The notes: generated by a model not told the origin, from the sequence alone. A stretch of DNA of 64,000 bases from Sphingomonas sp. LT1P40 (GCF_036663835.1 NZ_JAXOJT010000002.1:797501-861500); one strand, 5' to 3'; counted from the stretch's first letter, positions 45,658-55,134 are shown. Numbers and translations: made by a program.

Positions 45658-46845
45658 TCAGGCGGCAGCGGCGACGATCTCGGCGAAGTCGGCGAGATAT
45701 TCGTCGGTAATCTCCTGCCGCAGCTGCAGATTTTCGAGCGGCGGGACCGGCGTGTATTTGTAGCTGATGGTCAGCTTGCCCGCCTTCAGATCGTCGATGG
45801 CGTTGCGTGCCGGATCGAACCAGGACTCGGCCCCGAGAATGAAACCACCGCGCGACAGCTGGCGGAACTTCTCGTTGATCTGCTCGACGATATCGCGGGC
45901 GAGGCCGGGGGTCAGCGGCTTGTCGATCGCCCACAGCATTCCGTAAGCGATGGTGTCGGCGATGATCTGGGCGGTGCGGGTCGCGCTCTCGAACTGGAAA
46001 TCCTTCGTGACGTCGTTCGCCGGATCCGCGCAGGTGCGGCTGCCCCAGAAGCGCAGGGTGCCATTGATGCGGACAATCGTGGTGATGCCGGCCTCGTTGA
46101 GCTGGTTCGCCTCGGTATCGACCGACTGGAAATCGAACTCGATATCCTCGGTCGTGCCGACGACGCCCTCGACGGGGACGTTCGACAGCGTCTTGTGCCA
46201 GCCCATTTCGGCATCGATGCGGGCACGCAGGCCGAGCGCGCGGGCGGCGGCGAAGCTGGTCGTAACATTGCCCAGCGCGTCCATAACCTTGAAGTCGGGG
46301 GCGATCAGCATCAGCTCACGCTGAGTGAACCCGGCGCGATAGGCGATCAGCTCGGCGATGGTGTCGCCGATCGCGCGGGCATAGCCCATGCCGCGCAGCT
46401 TCGTCGCAATCACGGCAAGCGCGGTCGCGACAGGCTGCGTGTCGAGGCCGGGTGCGCCGATGATGCGCGGCTTCAGGCCGAGCTGGGTTTCGGCGGACAG
46501 CAGCGCCTGCATGCCCGTCTTCACGCCGTCGGTGTTGCCGCCGATGACGTTTTCGTCGGTTTCCTCGGCATCGCCGCCGGGGGCGACGCGCACGACAACG
46601 ATCGGCACGCGCACCAGGTCGGAGATGGCGAGCAGCACGCCGCGCAGGGTGCCGGTGGCGCCGGCCTTGTCAATCGCGGCAAGAATGCCCGATGCCTGAA
46701 TCTTGACCGGGACGTTGAGCGGGAAGGCGGCAGCGTCGGCCGCCGGGCCGGTCGCGACGAAGCCGATCGTCAAGGTGGCGATCGTGGCGAGCGACCGGGC
46801 AGCGCCGGCAACCTCGATCACGCTGATTCCATGCTGATACGTCAT
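45658..46845 (-). CDS. FI: Tail sheath protein FI
   Basis: A 395-residue contractile sheath subunit. ATG 46845 begins MTYQHGISVIEVAGAAR, the conserved family start (YxHGVxVxE). The C-terminal part (FIDKPLTPGLARDIVEQINEK-type helix, here AIDKPLTPGLARDIVEQI) is also typical. The frame remains open upstream into W, but that part is not coding. Confidence 0.94.
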   Translation of the reverse strand: MTYQHGISVIEVAGAARSLATIATLTIGFVATGPAADAAAFPLNVPVKIQASGILAAIDKAGATGTLRGVLLAISDLVRVPIVVVRVAPGGDAEETDENVIGGNTDGVKTGMQALLSAETQLGLKPRIIGAPGLDTQPVATALAVIATKLRGMGYARAIGDTIAELIAYRAGFTQRELMLIAPDFKVMDALGNVTTSFAAARALGLRARIDAEMGWHKTLSNVPVEGVVGTTEDIEFDFQSVDTEANQLNEAGITTIVRINGTLRFWGSRTCADPANDVTKDFQFESATRTAQIIADTIAYGMLWAIDKPLTPGLARDIVEQINEKFRQLSRGGFILGAESWFDPARNAIDDLKAGKLTISYKYTPVPPLENLQLRQEITDEYLADFAEIVAAAA

Positions 46846-46855
46846 GACGATCCTT

Positions 46856-47224
46856 TCAGGCGGCGAGCGCGCCGAGCGCGCGCACGGGAATGGAGAAGGC
46901 AAAGGGCGAGCGGCGGCGCGCCGCGTCGGTGGTGGTGCCGGTGAGATCGAGCACGAAGGCCCCCGGCGTTTCGGTAGCGGACAGGCCGACGCGCGAGAGG
47001 CGCACGCGCGATTCCTGACGGGAGATCGCGATGGCAGTGGCGGCGTAGAGGCGCAGCCGGGTGGCGTCGTTCGTCGGATGATCGAGCAGCTCGGGCAGGC
47101 GCGAGCCATAGTCGCGGCGACAGACGCGCGAGCCGATCGGGGTCGCGAGGATATCGGCGATGGACTGGCGGATATGATCGAGGCCTGAGAGCGGCTTGCC
47201 GGTGTGGCGGTTCATGCCGTTCAT
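46856..47224 (-). CDS. W: Baseplate protein gpW (GPW/gp25 family)
   Basis: A 122-residue baseplate wedge protein. The family pattern is LDHIRQSIADILATPIGSR then RRDYGSRLPELLDHP. The ATG overlaps the V stop. In P2, V-W precede J; here they head the sheath operon instead. Confidence 0.93.
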   Translation of the reverse strand: MNGMNRHTGKPLSGLDHIRQSIADILATPIGSRVCRRDYGSRLPELLDHPTNDATRLRLYAATAIAISRQESRVRLSRVGLSATETPGAFVLDLTGTTTDAARRRSPFAFSIPVRALGALAA

Positions 47225-47784
47225 TCGGGCGCCGCCGTCTTTGCGACGCCGGCCTGGACGCCGCCATGCTTGTGCGACTTGAGACTGATCGCTTCAGCCT
47301 TCACGTCCGCATCGCTGGCGATCTCGCCCTTCGCATGGATCTTCGCGTCGAACCGGGCGTCACCGGTGACGGTGAGCTTGCCGTCGATTTCGACGTCGCA
47401 GATCAGCTTGGCCTTGCCGCCTTCGGGCAGGATGACGTCGAGAAGTTGTGCCTCAGGATCGTAGGACAGTTTCGCGCCGTCGGCGAAGGTGACAACGACG
47501 GTGCGGCCGTCGCCGGGCGCGGGATTGGTATCGCTGGGCAGGCCGCGCAGGACGATGCCGCCGAGCGTGTCGCCCTCGGGCGCAAGCACGATAACCTGCT
47601 CGCCGATACTGGGCGGGCACCAGATATGCGTGTCGCCGGCGGAACCGGTGAGCCAGGGGATGTCGCCGGTCTCGAGATCGCCGAGGTGAACGCGGCAGGT
47701 GCCGTCCGCCAGATCAACGGACGCGACGGTGCCAAGACGCACGACGTCCCCGAGAAGGCGCTGAAGATCGGCAGGGTCGCTCAT
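47221..47784 (-). CDS. V: Baseplate spike protein gpV
   Basis: A 187-residue membrane-piercing baseplate spike. An OB-fold N-terminus (LGTVASVDLADGTCRVHLGD) is followed by a beta-helical spike with WCPPSIGEQVIVLAPEGD and ends with the apical metal-type motif SLKSHKHGGVQAG, in which H-x-H can bind iron. It is the first gene after an Ogr dyad, whose centre lies 57 bases upstream of the ATG. Confidence 0.93.
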   Translation of the reverse strand: MSDPADLQRLLGDVVRLGTVASVDLADGTCRVHLGDLETGDIPWLTGSAGDTHIWCPPSIGEQVIVLAPEGDTLGGIVLRGLPSDTNPAPGDGRTVVVTFADGAKLSYDPEAQLLDVILPEGGKAKLICDVEIDGKLTVTGDARFDAKIHAKGEIASDADVKAEAISLKSHKHGGVQAGVAKTAAPE

Positions 47785-47831
47785 CCCGCCGTTTATGGCG
47801 AGGCACCCGCAACTGAGCGCGTGCTGGTGCT

Positions 47832-47850
47832 TGTAGAGCGGGTTTCTACA
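47832..47850 (-). promoter_or_regulatory. Ogr-type late promoter site ahead of V-W-FI operon
   Basis: The dyad TGTAGA-N7-TCTACA (N7 = GCGGGTT read as on the plus strand GCGGGTT) is one of four identical-arm copies in the prophage. It lies between V (minus) and a cargo gene (plus). A CATAAA hexamer near 47793-47798 on the minus strand is a possible -10 element. Confidence 0.85.
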
Positions 47851-47962
47851 AGGGAGCGGGATGATGTATCGGTGCGGCGGCTATTCACCCACAGTGCGCG
47901 CAGTTGTTGCAACCTTGGCCCACGACAAGTCATATATGTTATCGATGTTTTAGGGGGATGTC

Positions 47963-48853
47963 TTGGCAGACGAGCAATCGTTGAAATCAAACGAAGAGCT
48001 GAGACGAACGAGGCGGAACCTCCTATTTGCTTCGGCCACAATTCTGGCGCTCGCTCTGGCAGACCCGACCGAGATTAGCGTCCCCGGCATGGGAACGGAT
48101 GCAAAGCTACCAGCTTGGCTTGCGTACGTAGGTCTCTGGTGCACAATGATGATATTCGCGTACGAGTATTACGTCGAATATTGGGTGATGATCGTTCTAA
48201 ATTCGACGGGTGGGGAAGGCGCGGAAACCGAGGACGAAATTCAGCGCGAGATTGTTCGAAAAATGAAAACCAATCATGATGCTGCGAGTGAGATTGCGGC
48301 CATTCTTCGTAGAGTAAGGGCGATAGAATTCGACGCCTCCAAGGTTGCGAAGGCCAATCTGTCCGAGTTAATCGTGGTGAAAAATTCTTTAATAGAGACT
48401 AATAACGATCTTAATAGAGCCATATTAGATATCGAACGTAGCAGAGATACACCAAGTTATTTGAGCGATGAATTTGCAACTAATCGGTTTAACGCTAATA
48501 TTGGTCAGCGGATAGGTGCGTATGCAGACAAATATCGAGCAGAAACAAGAGAACTAGGTGAGCAGCTTACTGAGATTAAGGCTCTGCTAGAAAATGACAT
48601 TCCAGATTTGACATCTTCTATGTCAACGGTTGCTAATCAAAACCAAAAACTAATAGCAATGTTTGGTAGCCTGAGCGGAAAAATATACAAAGTCCAGCGA
48701 AATGCAGTCAACATCAGAGATACCATTATACCGGTAGCCGGTATTATATTGGCGACTCTATCAATAGTGCACGCCATTGTCGGATTTAACATCATAGCTG
48801 CCAAATGGATGCAATATGCGGTTCCGAAGACAGTATGGATGATGCCTGGCTAG
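47963..48853 (+). CDS. Cargo: membrane protein with coiled coil, unknown function
   Basis: A 296-residue protein of no recognised family, more AT-rich than the tail genes around it. It starts at TTG 47963 with GGGGGA upstream. Membrane helices are predicted at about 20-34, 52-79 and 255-278. Between them is a long soluble, largely helical region (EDEIQREIVRKMKTNHDAAS, RAILDIERSRD, ELGEQLTEIKALLENDIPD). Its place between the tail-fibre block and the V-W-FI operon corresponds to the P2 Z/fun cargo position, known for phage-exclusion genes. A role in superinfection exclusion is inferred from position only. Confidence 0.75.
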   Translation: MADEQSLKSNEELRRTRRNLLFASATILALALADPTEISVPGMGTDAKLPAWLAYVGLWCTMMIFAYEYYVEYWVMIVLNSTGGEGAETEDEIQREIVRKMKTNHDAASEIAAILRRVRAIEFDASKVAKANLSELIVVKNSLIETNNDLNRAILDIERSRDTPSYLSDEFATNRFNANIGQRIGAYADKYRAETRELGEQLTEIKALLENDIPDLTSSMSTVANQNQKLIAMFGSLSGKIYKVQRNAVNIRDTIIPVAGIILATLSIVHAIVGFNIIAAKWMQYAVPKTVWMMPG

Positions 48854-48910
48854 GTATAATAACGAAAGTATTTTTGGAGATTTGGCTCTAAACGAGTTGC
48901 ATAGCCAACC

Positions 48911-51568
48911 TTAGCCGTCGCGCAATTCCACCTGTCCACCTCTCGCCCGTCCGATCTCATGTCCAGACAACTGCGGGGTGAGTGTCGGTGCGCCGTTCGC
49001 AACGTAGAGGGCTCCATTCGCCGTCGTGGCCAGGCCGAATAGGCGGGGGTCGAGCTTGCGGCCAATGATGAAGTCGCCCTCTGCGCCGGTCGCTACGTCA
49101 CGCACCGCCACTGCGTCGACCACGTCGCCATCGATCGCTTTGGTCGCGCTTCGCCCCACCGTCTTGCACATTGCGGTCGCGGCGATCGTCGCGCCGCTGT
49201 TGTTTAGTAAGCGGGCGAGGATCGAAAAGCCGAGCTGCGTTTCCTTGCCCACATTCACGACGCTGACAGGGTTGGCAGTGATCACGGCATTGATCGTGGC
49301 GACGATGGTGGCGTTGCTCTGGTTCGTATAGAGCTGGTCGAACACGATGGTCTGCGCGCCGATCGTCAGCGTCCTGTTGATCGTGCGGCAATCGCCGAGG
49401 CGTTTGCCCAGCGCCGCGTTGCTGGCGTCCGCCTCCTTTACCGACTTCGATCCCTTGCCGCCTGCATCGACGGTGCCGAACAGGATCGGCGCGGCGTCGC
49501 CGGCGACGGAAATGCCGGGCGTCGTCCTGAGCACGAGGGCTGAATCGTCTTCGCTGAGGAATGCGCCCTGATAGTCGCCGATGCCGACCCATTCGCAGCG
49601 ATCGCGCGCCAAGTCGTAGAAATGATAGCTGTCGGCAATGCCGTGCGCGGAGTGCGATACCAGCTTCAGCGTCGGACAGCTCCTGATGACGAGGCGCGAC
49701 TTCGGCGCATTGGTGCCCACGGACTGGACGGCGACGCCGGCGACGCCCGGCGGCGCATCGCAATAGACGTTGTCGAACTCGAACGTCACCGCCGCCTTGC
49801 TGCCCGAGCAGGTATGCATCGCCGCGAGCGGCGCAGTTCGGGTGGCGTTCAATGTGACGAAGCGGCAATTGCGGATCCGGCTATGCTCGCCGCTCGATCC
49901 GCCCGCGCCGAACAGCGCGAAATTATGCTGCTGGTCGCCGACCATCTCGACGTCCTGCATGTCGAAGCCGCACCAGAAGTTCACGTCGCCGACGCTGTCG
50001 GTGATCTCGAACTCGTTATTCTTGTCGCGGTGGATGCCATATTGCGCCTTGTGATTGTGTGGCGCGGTGGTGATGAACGGAACGGGTGCCACGGCGTTGC
50101 CGACGCAGCGGAAGCCAAATATCTTGTGGCTCATGTGCAGCTGTAGATTGGGTCGAACGAGCGCGCTGTTTTCGCACTCCACGGTCACCTTGTCGGCACC
50201 CGGCCCGCCGATGTCGACATTGTGGCAGCCGTACAGGTTCGTCGCCTTGTGCGTGCCGGGCTTGAGCCAGAGCAGGATGCGATGGTTGGGCGCGGCGCGG
50301 TGGCACCAGCGCACCCATAGATCGGTCTGGTTCGCATACGCGCCCTCGGCATATAGCGCCTCGAACTTGGCGCGCAGATCCCCGGGGACGACTTCCTCAG
50401 GTTCGACCGTGATGATTTCCTGCCAGGTGCGATCGTTCCAGAAGCGCGAAACGACTTCGTCCCTGGTCATGCAGTTGGCGACTTTGATCGCGGCCTGATC
50501 CTGCGTGTACGACCAGGTGGCACCACTGGCGACGATCTTGCTGCGGTCGATGTGAAGCTTGCCGTAAATTCCGGTGGCGGTCGTGATCTCGCCGCCGATG
50601 TTGCCGCCGACGTTGCGGGGATCGAAGAATAGCAGCTCTGGGATGGTGGCGTAGTTCGGCGCCGCCGCCTTGGCGACCGCCGCAATCTTGTCCTCGGTCG
50701 TGTCCCGCACGATCAGCATGAATTCGGCCGCTGTCGTCTTGAAGAAGGACACGCGGTATATGTGCCCGCGTTTCGTGCAGAACAGCTCGATCTTGCGGAC
50801 GACACTTTTCAGATAGGGGTCGGCGATATCGATCTCGAACGCATCCGACGTGACTCTGCCGGCGGCATCAGCCTTTACCGCGTTGACGGCATCGGCCAGC
50901 GCGGTCGTGTCAGGGAGCACGCGGAGCGGATCGAGACCGCCGAGGGCATAATCATATTTCAGCGTGGCGTAATTGCCGTGGACCTCGCCCGCGCCGAAAT
51001 CATAGGGCAGAGAGCCGGCCCAGGTGCCACTGGGGATCAGGCCTGCGACAACGTCGGGATGGCCTGCTCGGAAGTAGAGGTCGACGGGAAGTTTGCCGAC
51101 CTTGCCGGCAGCGTTCAAATTCACGGCAGCGGGCGATTCTGCGAGTACGTCTTCGGTATATGCGCCGTTGTAGGATCCGACGCGCAGCCGGTAGCGATGC
51201 TGGGTTCCGCCGCTCAGGTCGCGTGCCGCCTCACGGATGCACAGGCCCGTGGGCCAGTTTACAGCGACGACGCCGACATATTTGCGCAAGCGGATCGAGT
51301 TCTTGACGCGATAGAGAACATGGTTGGTCGCCGGTGCCGTGTTGAACGGCGTGAGCCGGGCAGCGGCGTCGGCAGCCGTCGTCGCCGATCCTGCAGCCTC
51401 AGCCAATTTGACATCGAACTCATCGTTCGCTGCGGCGACGTGTGGCGCTAGGGCGGCACCCGCAAGCGGGGCGAGCGCAACACGTCTCGCTTCGCCGTCG
51501 GCGAGCACGACGACCATCTCTTCACCGGTGGGTTCGTCAATCGGATCGAGCGCGGAGATCTTCGCCAT
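48911..51568 (-). CDS. Tailspike / beta-helix tail protein
   Basis: An 885-residue protein. The start is ATG 51568, whose A overlaps the previous stop (TGATG). After a short particle-binding N-terminus (MAKISALDPIDEPTGEEM, found in many sphingomonad phage tail proteins) the middle reads like a right-handed beta-helix (HNVDIGGPGADKVTVECENS, RIRNCRFVTLNATR, VTFEFDNVYCD). Such folds usually bind or cut surface polysaccharide. The C-terminal part (DFIIGRKLDPRLFGLATTANG) may be a trimerisation or host-recognition domain. Enzymatic activity cannot be read directly. Confidence 0.8.
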   Translation of the reverse strand: MAKISALDPIDEPTGEEMVVVLADGEARRVALAPLAGAALAPHVAAANDEFDVKLAEAAGSATTAADAAARLTPFNTAPATNHVLYRVKNSIRLRKYVGVVAVNWPTGLCIREAARDLSGGTQHRYRLRVGSYNGAYTEDVLAESPAAVNLNAAGKVGKLPVDLYFRAGHPDVVAGLIPSGTWAGSLPYDFGAGEVHGNYATLKYDYALGGLDPLRVLPDTTALADAVNAVKADAAGRVTSDAFEIDIADPYLKSVVRKIELFCTKRGHIYRVSFFKTTAAEFMLIVRDTTEDKIAAVAKAAAPNYATIPELLFFDPRNVGGNIGGEITTATGIYGKLHIDRSKIVASGATWSYTQDQAAIKVANCMTRDEVVSRFWNDRTWQEIITVEPEEVVPGDLRAKFEALYAEGAYANQTDLWVRWCHRAAPNHRILLWLKPGTHKATNLYGCHNVDIGGPGADKVTVECENSALVRPNLQLHMSHKIFGFRCVGNAVAPVPFITTAPHNHKAQYGIHRDKNNEFEITDSVGDVNFWCGFDMQDVEMVGDQQHNFALFGAGGSSGEHSRIRNCRFVTLNATRTAPLAAMHTCSGSKAAVTFEFDNVYCDAPPGVAGVAVQSVGTNAPKSRLVIRSCPTLKLVSHSAHGIADSYHFYDLARDRCEWVGIGDYQGAFLSEDDSALVLRTTPGISVAGDAAPILFGTVDAGGKGSKSVKEADASNAALGKRLGDCRTINRTLTIGAQTIVFDQLYTNQSNATIVATINAVITANPVSVVNVGKETQLGFSILARLLNNSGATIAATAMCKTVGRSATKAIDGDVVDAVAVRDVATGAEGDFIIGRKLDPRLFGLATTANGALYVANGAPTLTPQLSGHEIGRARGGQVELRDG

Positions 51569-52047
51569 CAGGCGTCCTTTGGCCATAGCGGGTGGGCGGC
51601 TGCATCGAATGCGGTGAGGTTCGACGCGGGCATGGTGGTGATGATCGCCTCGATCGCGTTCGAGGCGGCGCGGATCGCGTTAATGCGGACGCGGCGATCT
51701 CGGGCAGCCAGTCCTTCGGTGCTCAGTTCGATGAACCCGGCTGCCAGTGCCAGGGCCGCGTTGTCGTTTGCCTGTCGCTCAAGGCTGGCGATGGCGAGAA
51801 TGCGACGGCGCGCCTCGTCCTTCACCGCGCGAACGGCGGCGGCGCGATGCTGGTCGAGCGTGACCTTGACCGGCCTGATCTGCGGCCTACCCTTCGCGTC
51901 TGCGACGATGCGCTGGCCCGCGCTTCGCGCCGCGAGCAGCTCCGCGTGACGGTGTCGCGTGACACGCACCGCGTCGGTCGGGATCGCGGTGTTGACGGCG
52001 GGATCGTAGAAGCCGCCGGTTGTTGCGCTGAAGAACATTGCCGCCAT
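51568..52047 (-). CDS. Tail fibre assembly-type protein
   Basis: A 159-residue protein between the fibre and tailspike genes. The N-terminus MFFSATTGGFYDPAVNTAIP with a following AVRVTRHRHAELLAARSAGQ is typical of phage tail-fibre assembly chaperones (the G position of P2). The remainder is helical. ATG 52047 or 52038 could be used. Confidence 0.78.
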   Translation of the reverse strand: MAAMFFSATTGGFYDPAVNTAIPTDAVRVTRHRHAELLAARSAGQRIVADAKGRPQIRPVKVTLDQHRAAAVRAVKDEARRRILAIASLERQANDNAALALAAGFIELSTEGLAARDRRVRINAIRAASNAIEAIITTMPASNLTAFDAAAHPLWPKDA

Positions 52048-52049
52048 CC

Positions 52050-53546
52050 TCAAAATCCGAACATGATGACGTCGAAGCCATCCACCCGCTGATCGACGGC
52101 GGCGTCGCGCTGAAGCTGGATCGAGCAGCCATATTCGGTTTGCGCGACGATCTGCGCCCACAGGTTGCGGGCGGTGGATGGCGTTGCCAGCCATGCGGTG
52201 GCGGAGCCGGAGAGCACGCCGCCGGGAAACACGATTGGCCAGCTAACCGGGATCGCCACTTCCGACAGGATGACGCTGCGGTAGGCGACCCATTGAATAA
52301 TCAGGCCGTTCGAGAGCGTGACATAGCCGTTCGGCGTCAGGCTCTTGGCAAGACCGCCCAGCCCCGCCGGAGTGACCACCTTGTCCGAGGCCGCTCCGGT
52401 GAGAATTTCAGCCGCGTTCGCAGCCGTGACGGTGAGCGCCGGGTTGCCCGAGATCGCACCGCCGCCGGTGACCAATCCGCCCCCGGATACGGTCGCGCCG
52501 CCCGACGCCTTTGCGTTCAATGCGGTGATCAGGTCTGCGAGCGACGCCGGGGTCAGCGCCTTGTTGTGCAAAACTCCAGCCAGTGTTTCGGCGGCTGTCG
52601 CAATGTCGATCGTGAAGGTGCGGTTCGCGCCGAGGTTCCCGCCCTGACCGGCGAGCAGGCCTGCGCCAGTGATCGTGCGTGCCGTCGGCACTGCGCCGAC
52701 GTCCGCAGGTGTGAGCACGACCGTTCCAACCTTGCCGTTGACGCTCGATACCGGCGCCGGCGTCGAGATTTCGAGCCAGTTGGCCAGCGTGGCGGCGGGC
52801 GTGTCCTGGAGCACATAGATCAGGCCATTGTCTGCGCGCACCGCGAAGTCGCCTACGGTGGCAGCCCCGAGCGCGAGCATTGCCGCCTCATTGACCACAG
52901 GCCAGACATCGATCAGGTCGATCGGCGGGCGCTGGGCGATGGCGAGCTTGCCGTCTGCGCCCAAGGTGGCGACGCCGTTCACGACGCCGAGCTGATCGGC
53001 TGCGACGTAATTGGCCAGCACCGCCGCCATGGTGGCGGGGGTGATGATCTTGTCGGTAACGGCACCGGCTAGCGCCTCGATCACCGTCGCCAGATAGGCG
53101 ACGCCCTTTTCCACTTCGGTCGCCGGCGGATTGAGAAAGTTGGTGTCGCCGAACTCGATCAGTTCCGCCTCGCCGTCCAAGAACTTCAGGTCGATCGCGG
53201 TGAGAAAGTGCGAGGCGGCATATTTGCCGAGGATTGGGTCTGGCTGCGAATAGGCGGCGAACAGCGTGCCGTCATCGAGATAAAGGGCGATCCCGCGCGC
53301 GACATATTCCTCGTCGCTGGAATCGCGCACGATCAGGTGAACGGTGTCGGCGTCCGCCGCCACGCCTGCGATGGTGTCGATGCGCTTGATCTCGCCGGGA
53401 AGTGCGGCGAGGGTAGGGGCTGCAACGAATACCGAGGCGGTAACGCCAACCTCGGCAATGACGACGGCGGCGGTGCCGCCGCCCTCAGCATCGACAAGAG
53501 CTGTGCGGCCCGCATCGGTGATGACGATCGAAAGCGGCGTGGTCAT
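52050..53546 (-). CDS. H: Tail fibre protein (gpH-like)
   Basis: A 498-residue fibre protein. The N-terminal collar-fibre domain (MTTPLSIVITDAGRTALVDA, VAEEYVARGIALYLDDGTLF-like) attaches to the baseplate. Repeats containing KIITPATMAAVLANY, KALTPASLADLITAL and KVVTPAGLGGLAKSL mark the shaft. The end (NGLIIQWVAYRSV, TEYGCSIQLQRDAAV) is a gp53-type knob that recognises the host. It overlaps gene I by four bases. Confidence 0.88.
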   Translation of the reverse strand: MTTPLSIVITDAGRTALVDAEGGGTAAVVIAEVGVTASVFVAAPTLAALPGEIKRIDTIAGVAADADTVHLIVRDSSDEEYVARGIALYLDDGTLFAAYSQPDPILGKYAASHFLTAIDLKFLDGEAELIEFGDTNFLNPPATEVEKGVAYLATVIEALAGAVTDKIITPATMAAVLANYVAADQLGVVNGVATLGADGKLAIAQRPPIDLIDVWPVVNEAAMLALGAATVGDFAVRADNGLIYVLQDTPAATLANWLEISTPAPVSSVNGKVGTVVLTPADVGAVPTARTITGAGLLAGQGGNLGANRTFTIDIATAAETLAGVLHNKALTPASLADLITALNAKASGGATVSGGGLVTGGGAISGNPALTVTAANAAEILTGAASDKVVTPAGLGGLAKSLTPNGYVTLSNGLIIQWVAYRSVILSEVAIPVSWPIVFPGGVLSGSATAWLATPSTARNLWAQIVAQTEYGCSIQLQRDAAVDQRVDGFDVIMFGF

Positions 53547-54208
53547 GGTGCGGTCCCGTCAATGAAGCCGCCGGTATCGTCCTGCAGCGGTTCGCCATTT
53601 TCGTCCTGGAGGAGCGCGCCCCACTCGATCTCGGGATCGAACCCGGCGGGGCTATCGGTCGCGGCGGCATCGAGGCGGCGGTAAGCGGTGGTGTTGATCG
53701 TGCCGATCGGCGCGGGCAGACCGATCAGGTCGAGCTGCTGAACGAGGGTGAAATGCGCGCGAACCGGCTTCGCGCGGGTGACGTCGGCGATGATCTGACG
53801 CGCGAACGCCGCCGTCACCCGCTCGCCGCCGGCGGCGCCGTCGGGACCGATGAGGGGAAGTCGCACCTCGAACGTGTAGGGATCAAGCTGTGGCGTCGCT
53901 TCGAACCATTCGACCAGCTCGAGCAGCGAGCAGAAGGATTCGAGCACCTGCTCGACCGCGAGGCGCGTACCCTTGCGGCGCTGCACTGCAATCGCGTCAG
54001 CCACCGCCGCGCGTTTTTCGGCATCACTCCAATCGGCATTCCAGCGGTCGATCGACAGCGTCCATGCCAGCCACGGCAACAAGTCGATCGGACAGGTCGC
54101 GGGGTTCCAGAGCGTCGCGACATCGACCGGCATGTCGCCGATGCGCGCGCCGACCCGCGACAATGCGCGCTCGAGATTGGTGCTGCCGGGCGGGAGCAGA
54201 TCAGTCAT
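53543..54208 (-). CDS. I: Baseplate protein gpI
   Basis: A 221-residue P2 gpI family protein. Signature sequences are LLPPGSTNLERALSRVGARI and the conserved TLWNPATCPIDLLPWLAWTLS followed by VDRWNADWS-type (here IDRWNADWS). It overlaps J by eight bases and the fibre gene by four. Confidence 0.94.
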   Translation of the reverse strand: MTDLLPPGSTNLERALSRVGARIGDMPVDVATLWNPATCPIDLLPWLAWTLSIDRWNADWSDAEKRAAVADAIAVQRRKGTRLAVEQVLESFCSLLELVEWFEATPQLDPYTFEVRLPLIGPDGAAGGERVTAAFARQIIADVTRAKPVRAHFTLVQQLDLIGLPAPIGTINTTAYRRLDAAATDSPAGFDPEIEWGALLQDENGEPLQDDTGGFIDGTAP

Positions 54209-55088
54209 CGGCGATCGTCACGTCGGCACCGGTGCAGTGGGCGACCTGCGCATCGCTGGCCATCACGTCGGCGGCGGGGTGGGTGAGAGCGACATTGAGC
54301 ACGCCTTCGACGTGCAGGGCGGCAATGATGCCCGAGCGGGTGACCGGACGCCCGATCTTGCGGGCGGCAGCGATATAGGCCGCAAGGCGGGCTTCAGCCG
54401 CTGCGAGCACGACCACGCGATCAGGGCCGTGAAACAGGGTGAGTGCGGCCAGCACGACGAAGGGCAGAAGCTCGACGGAGGCCACGCTCACCATATCCGT
54501 CAGCGGTCGGACCGCGCGATTGGTGACGATATCTTCGACCGCTTCGATCTGGTCGGCGCTGGCAGTGCCGTCGCCGACCCGCGAGAGCAGGCTGATCAGA
54601 ACGTGACCGGGCGATGGGCTGGTCGCGCTGGCGTCCGCGATCGACGCGTCGGCGCTGAGGGCGTGAAAACGGTAGGCGGTATCGGGACCGGCGACCGAAA
54701 AGCTCTCGGGTGCAAGCTGTATGCGACGGCGGAAGTCGGCGTCACTCTCGTAAACCGGATCGGTATCGAGATCGCCCTCCTCGAGCACGAGGCGTTCGAC
54801 ATTCACGTTCGCTCCGAGCTGGTCGAGATCTGCGCCAGTCGAATAGGCGAGCATCACCTGAAGTGCCCGCTGGTTGTAAAAGTCCGTCAGGAGCTGCTCA
54901 CGATAGGCGAAGACGTCGAGCAGCTTCACCGCCGGATCGGACGCAATGGTGGCGTCGAACTCGGGAATAAGCTCCTGCAACATAGCGACCTGTTCGGCGC
55001 GGATTGCATCATAGGATCGGGGCGCGACGAAGCTGGGCGCGGGCAGGCGCGAGAGGTCGATCGCTGTTGAGCTGGAGGCCTCGGTCAC
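54201..55088 (-). CDS. J: Baseplate protein gpJ
   Basis: A 295-residue gpJ family baseplate wedge protein. The start is GTG 55088, giving TEASSSTAIDLSRLPAP; IDLSRLPAP is the usual N-terminal motif. Other motifs are DPAVKLLDVFAYRE and FRRRIQLAPESFSVAGP. It is the first gene after an Ogr dyad whose centre lies 56 bases upstream, and no good ribosome site is visible. Confidence 0.93.
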   Translation of the reverse strand: MTEASSSTAIDLSRLPAPSFVAPRSYDAIRAEQVAMLQELIPEFDATIASDPAVKLLDVFAYREQLLTDFYNQRALQVMLAYSTGADLDQLGANVNVERLVLEEGDLDTDPVYESDADFRRRIQLAPESFSVAGPDTAYRFHALSADASIADASATSPSPGHVLISLLSRVGDGTASADQIEAVEDIVTNRAVRPLTDMVSVASVELLPFVVLAALTLFHGPDRVVVLAAAEARLAAYIAAARKIGRPVTRSGIIAALHVEGVLNVALTHPAADVMASDAQVAHCTGADVTIADD

Positions 55089-55134
55089 CGGGCCATGTCG
55101 TCGCCGGGGTCTGACCTTGGCTATCGTGCTGGCT

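Noticed and set aside
46846..47109. N-terminal extension of the sheath gene by an open frame into W
   Set aside because: The sheath family start YQHGISVIE lies at 46845, and the extension reads as Arg/Pro/Ser-rich noise opposite the correct frame of W.
48882..48908. TTGGCT...AGCCAA hairpin between the cargo gene and the tailspike gene
   Set aside because: Only six base pairs with a 15-base loop and no T tract; too weak to call a terminator.
51592..52092. Plus-strand open frame opposite the tail-fibre assembly gene
   Set aside because: The composition is that of a shadow frame, there is no ribosome site, and the minus-strand gene is coupled to its neighbours.
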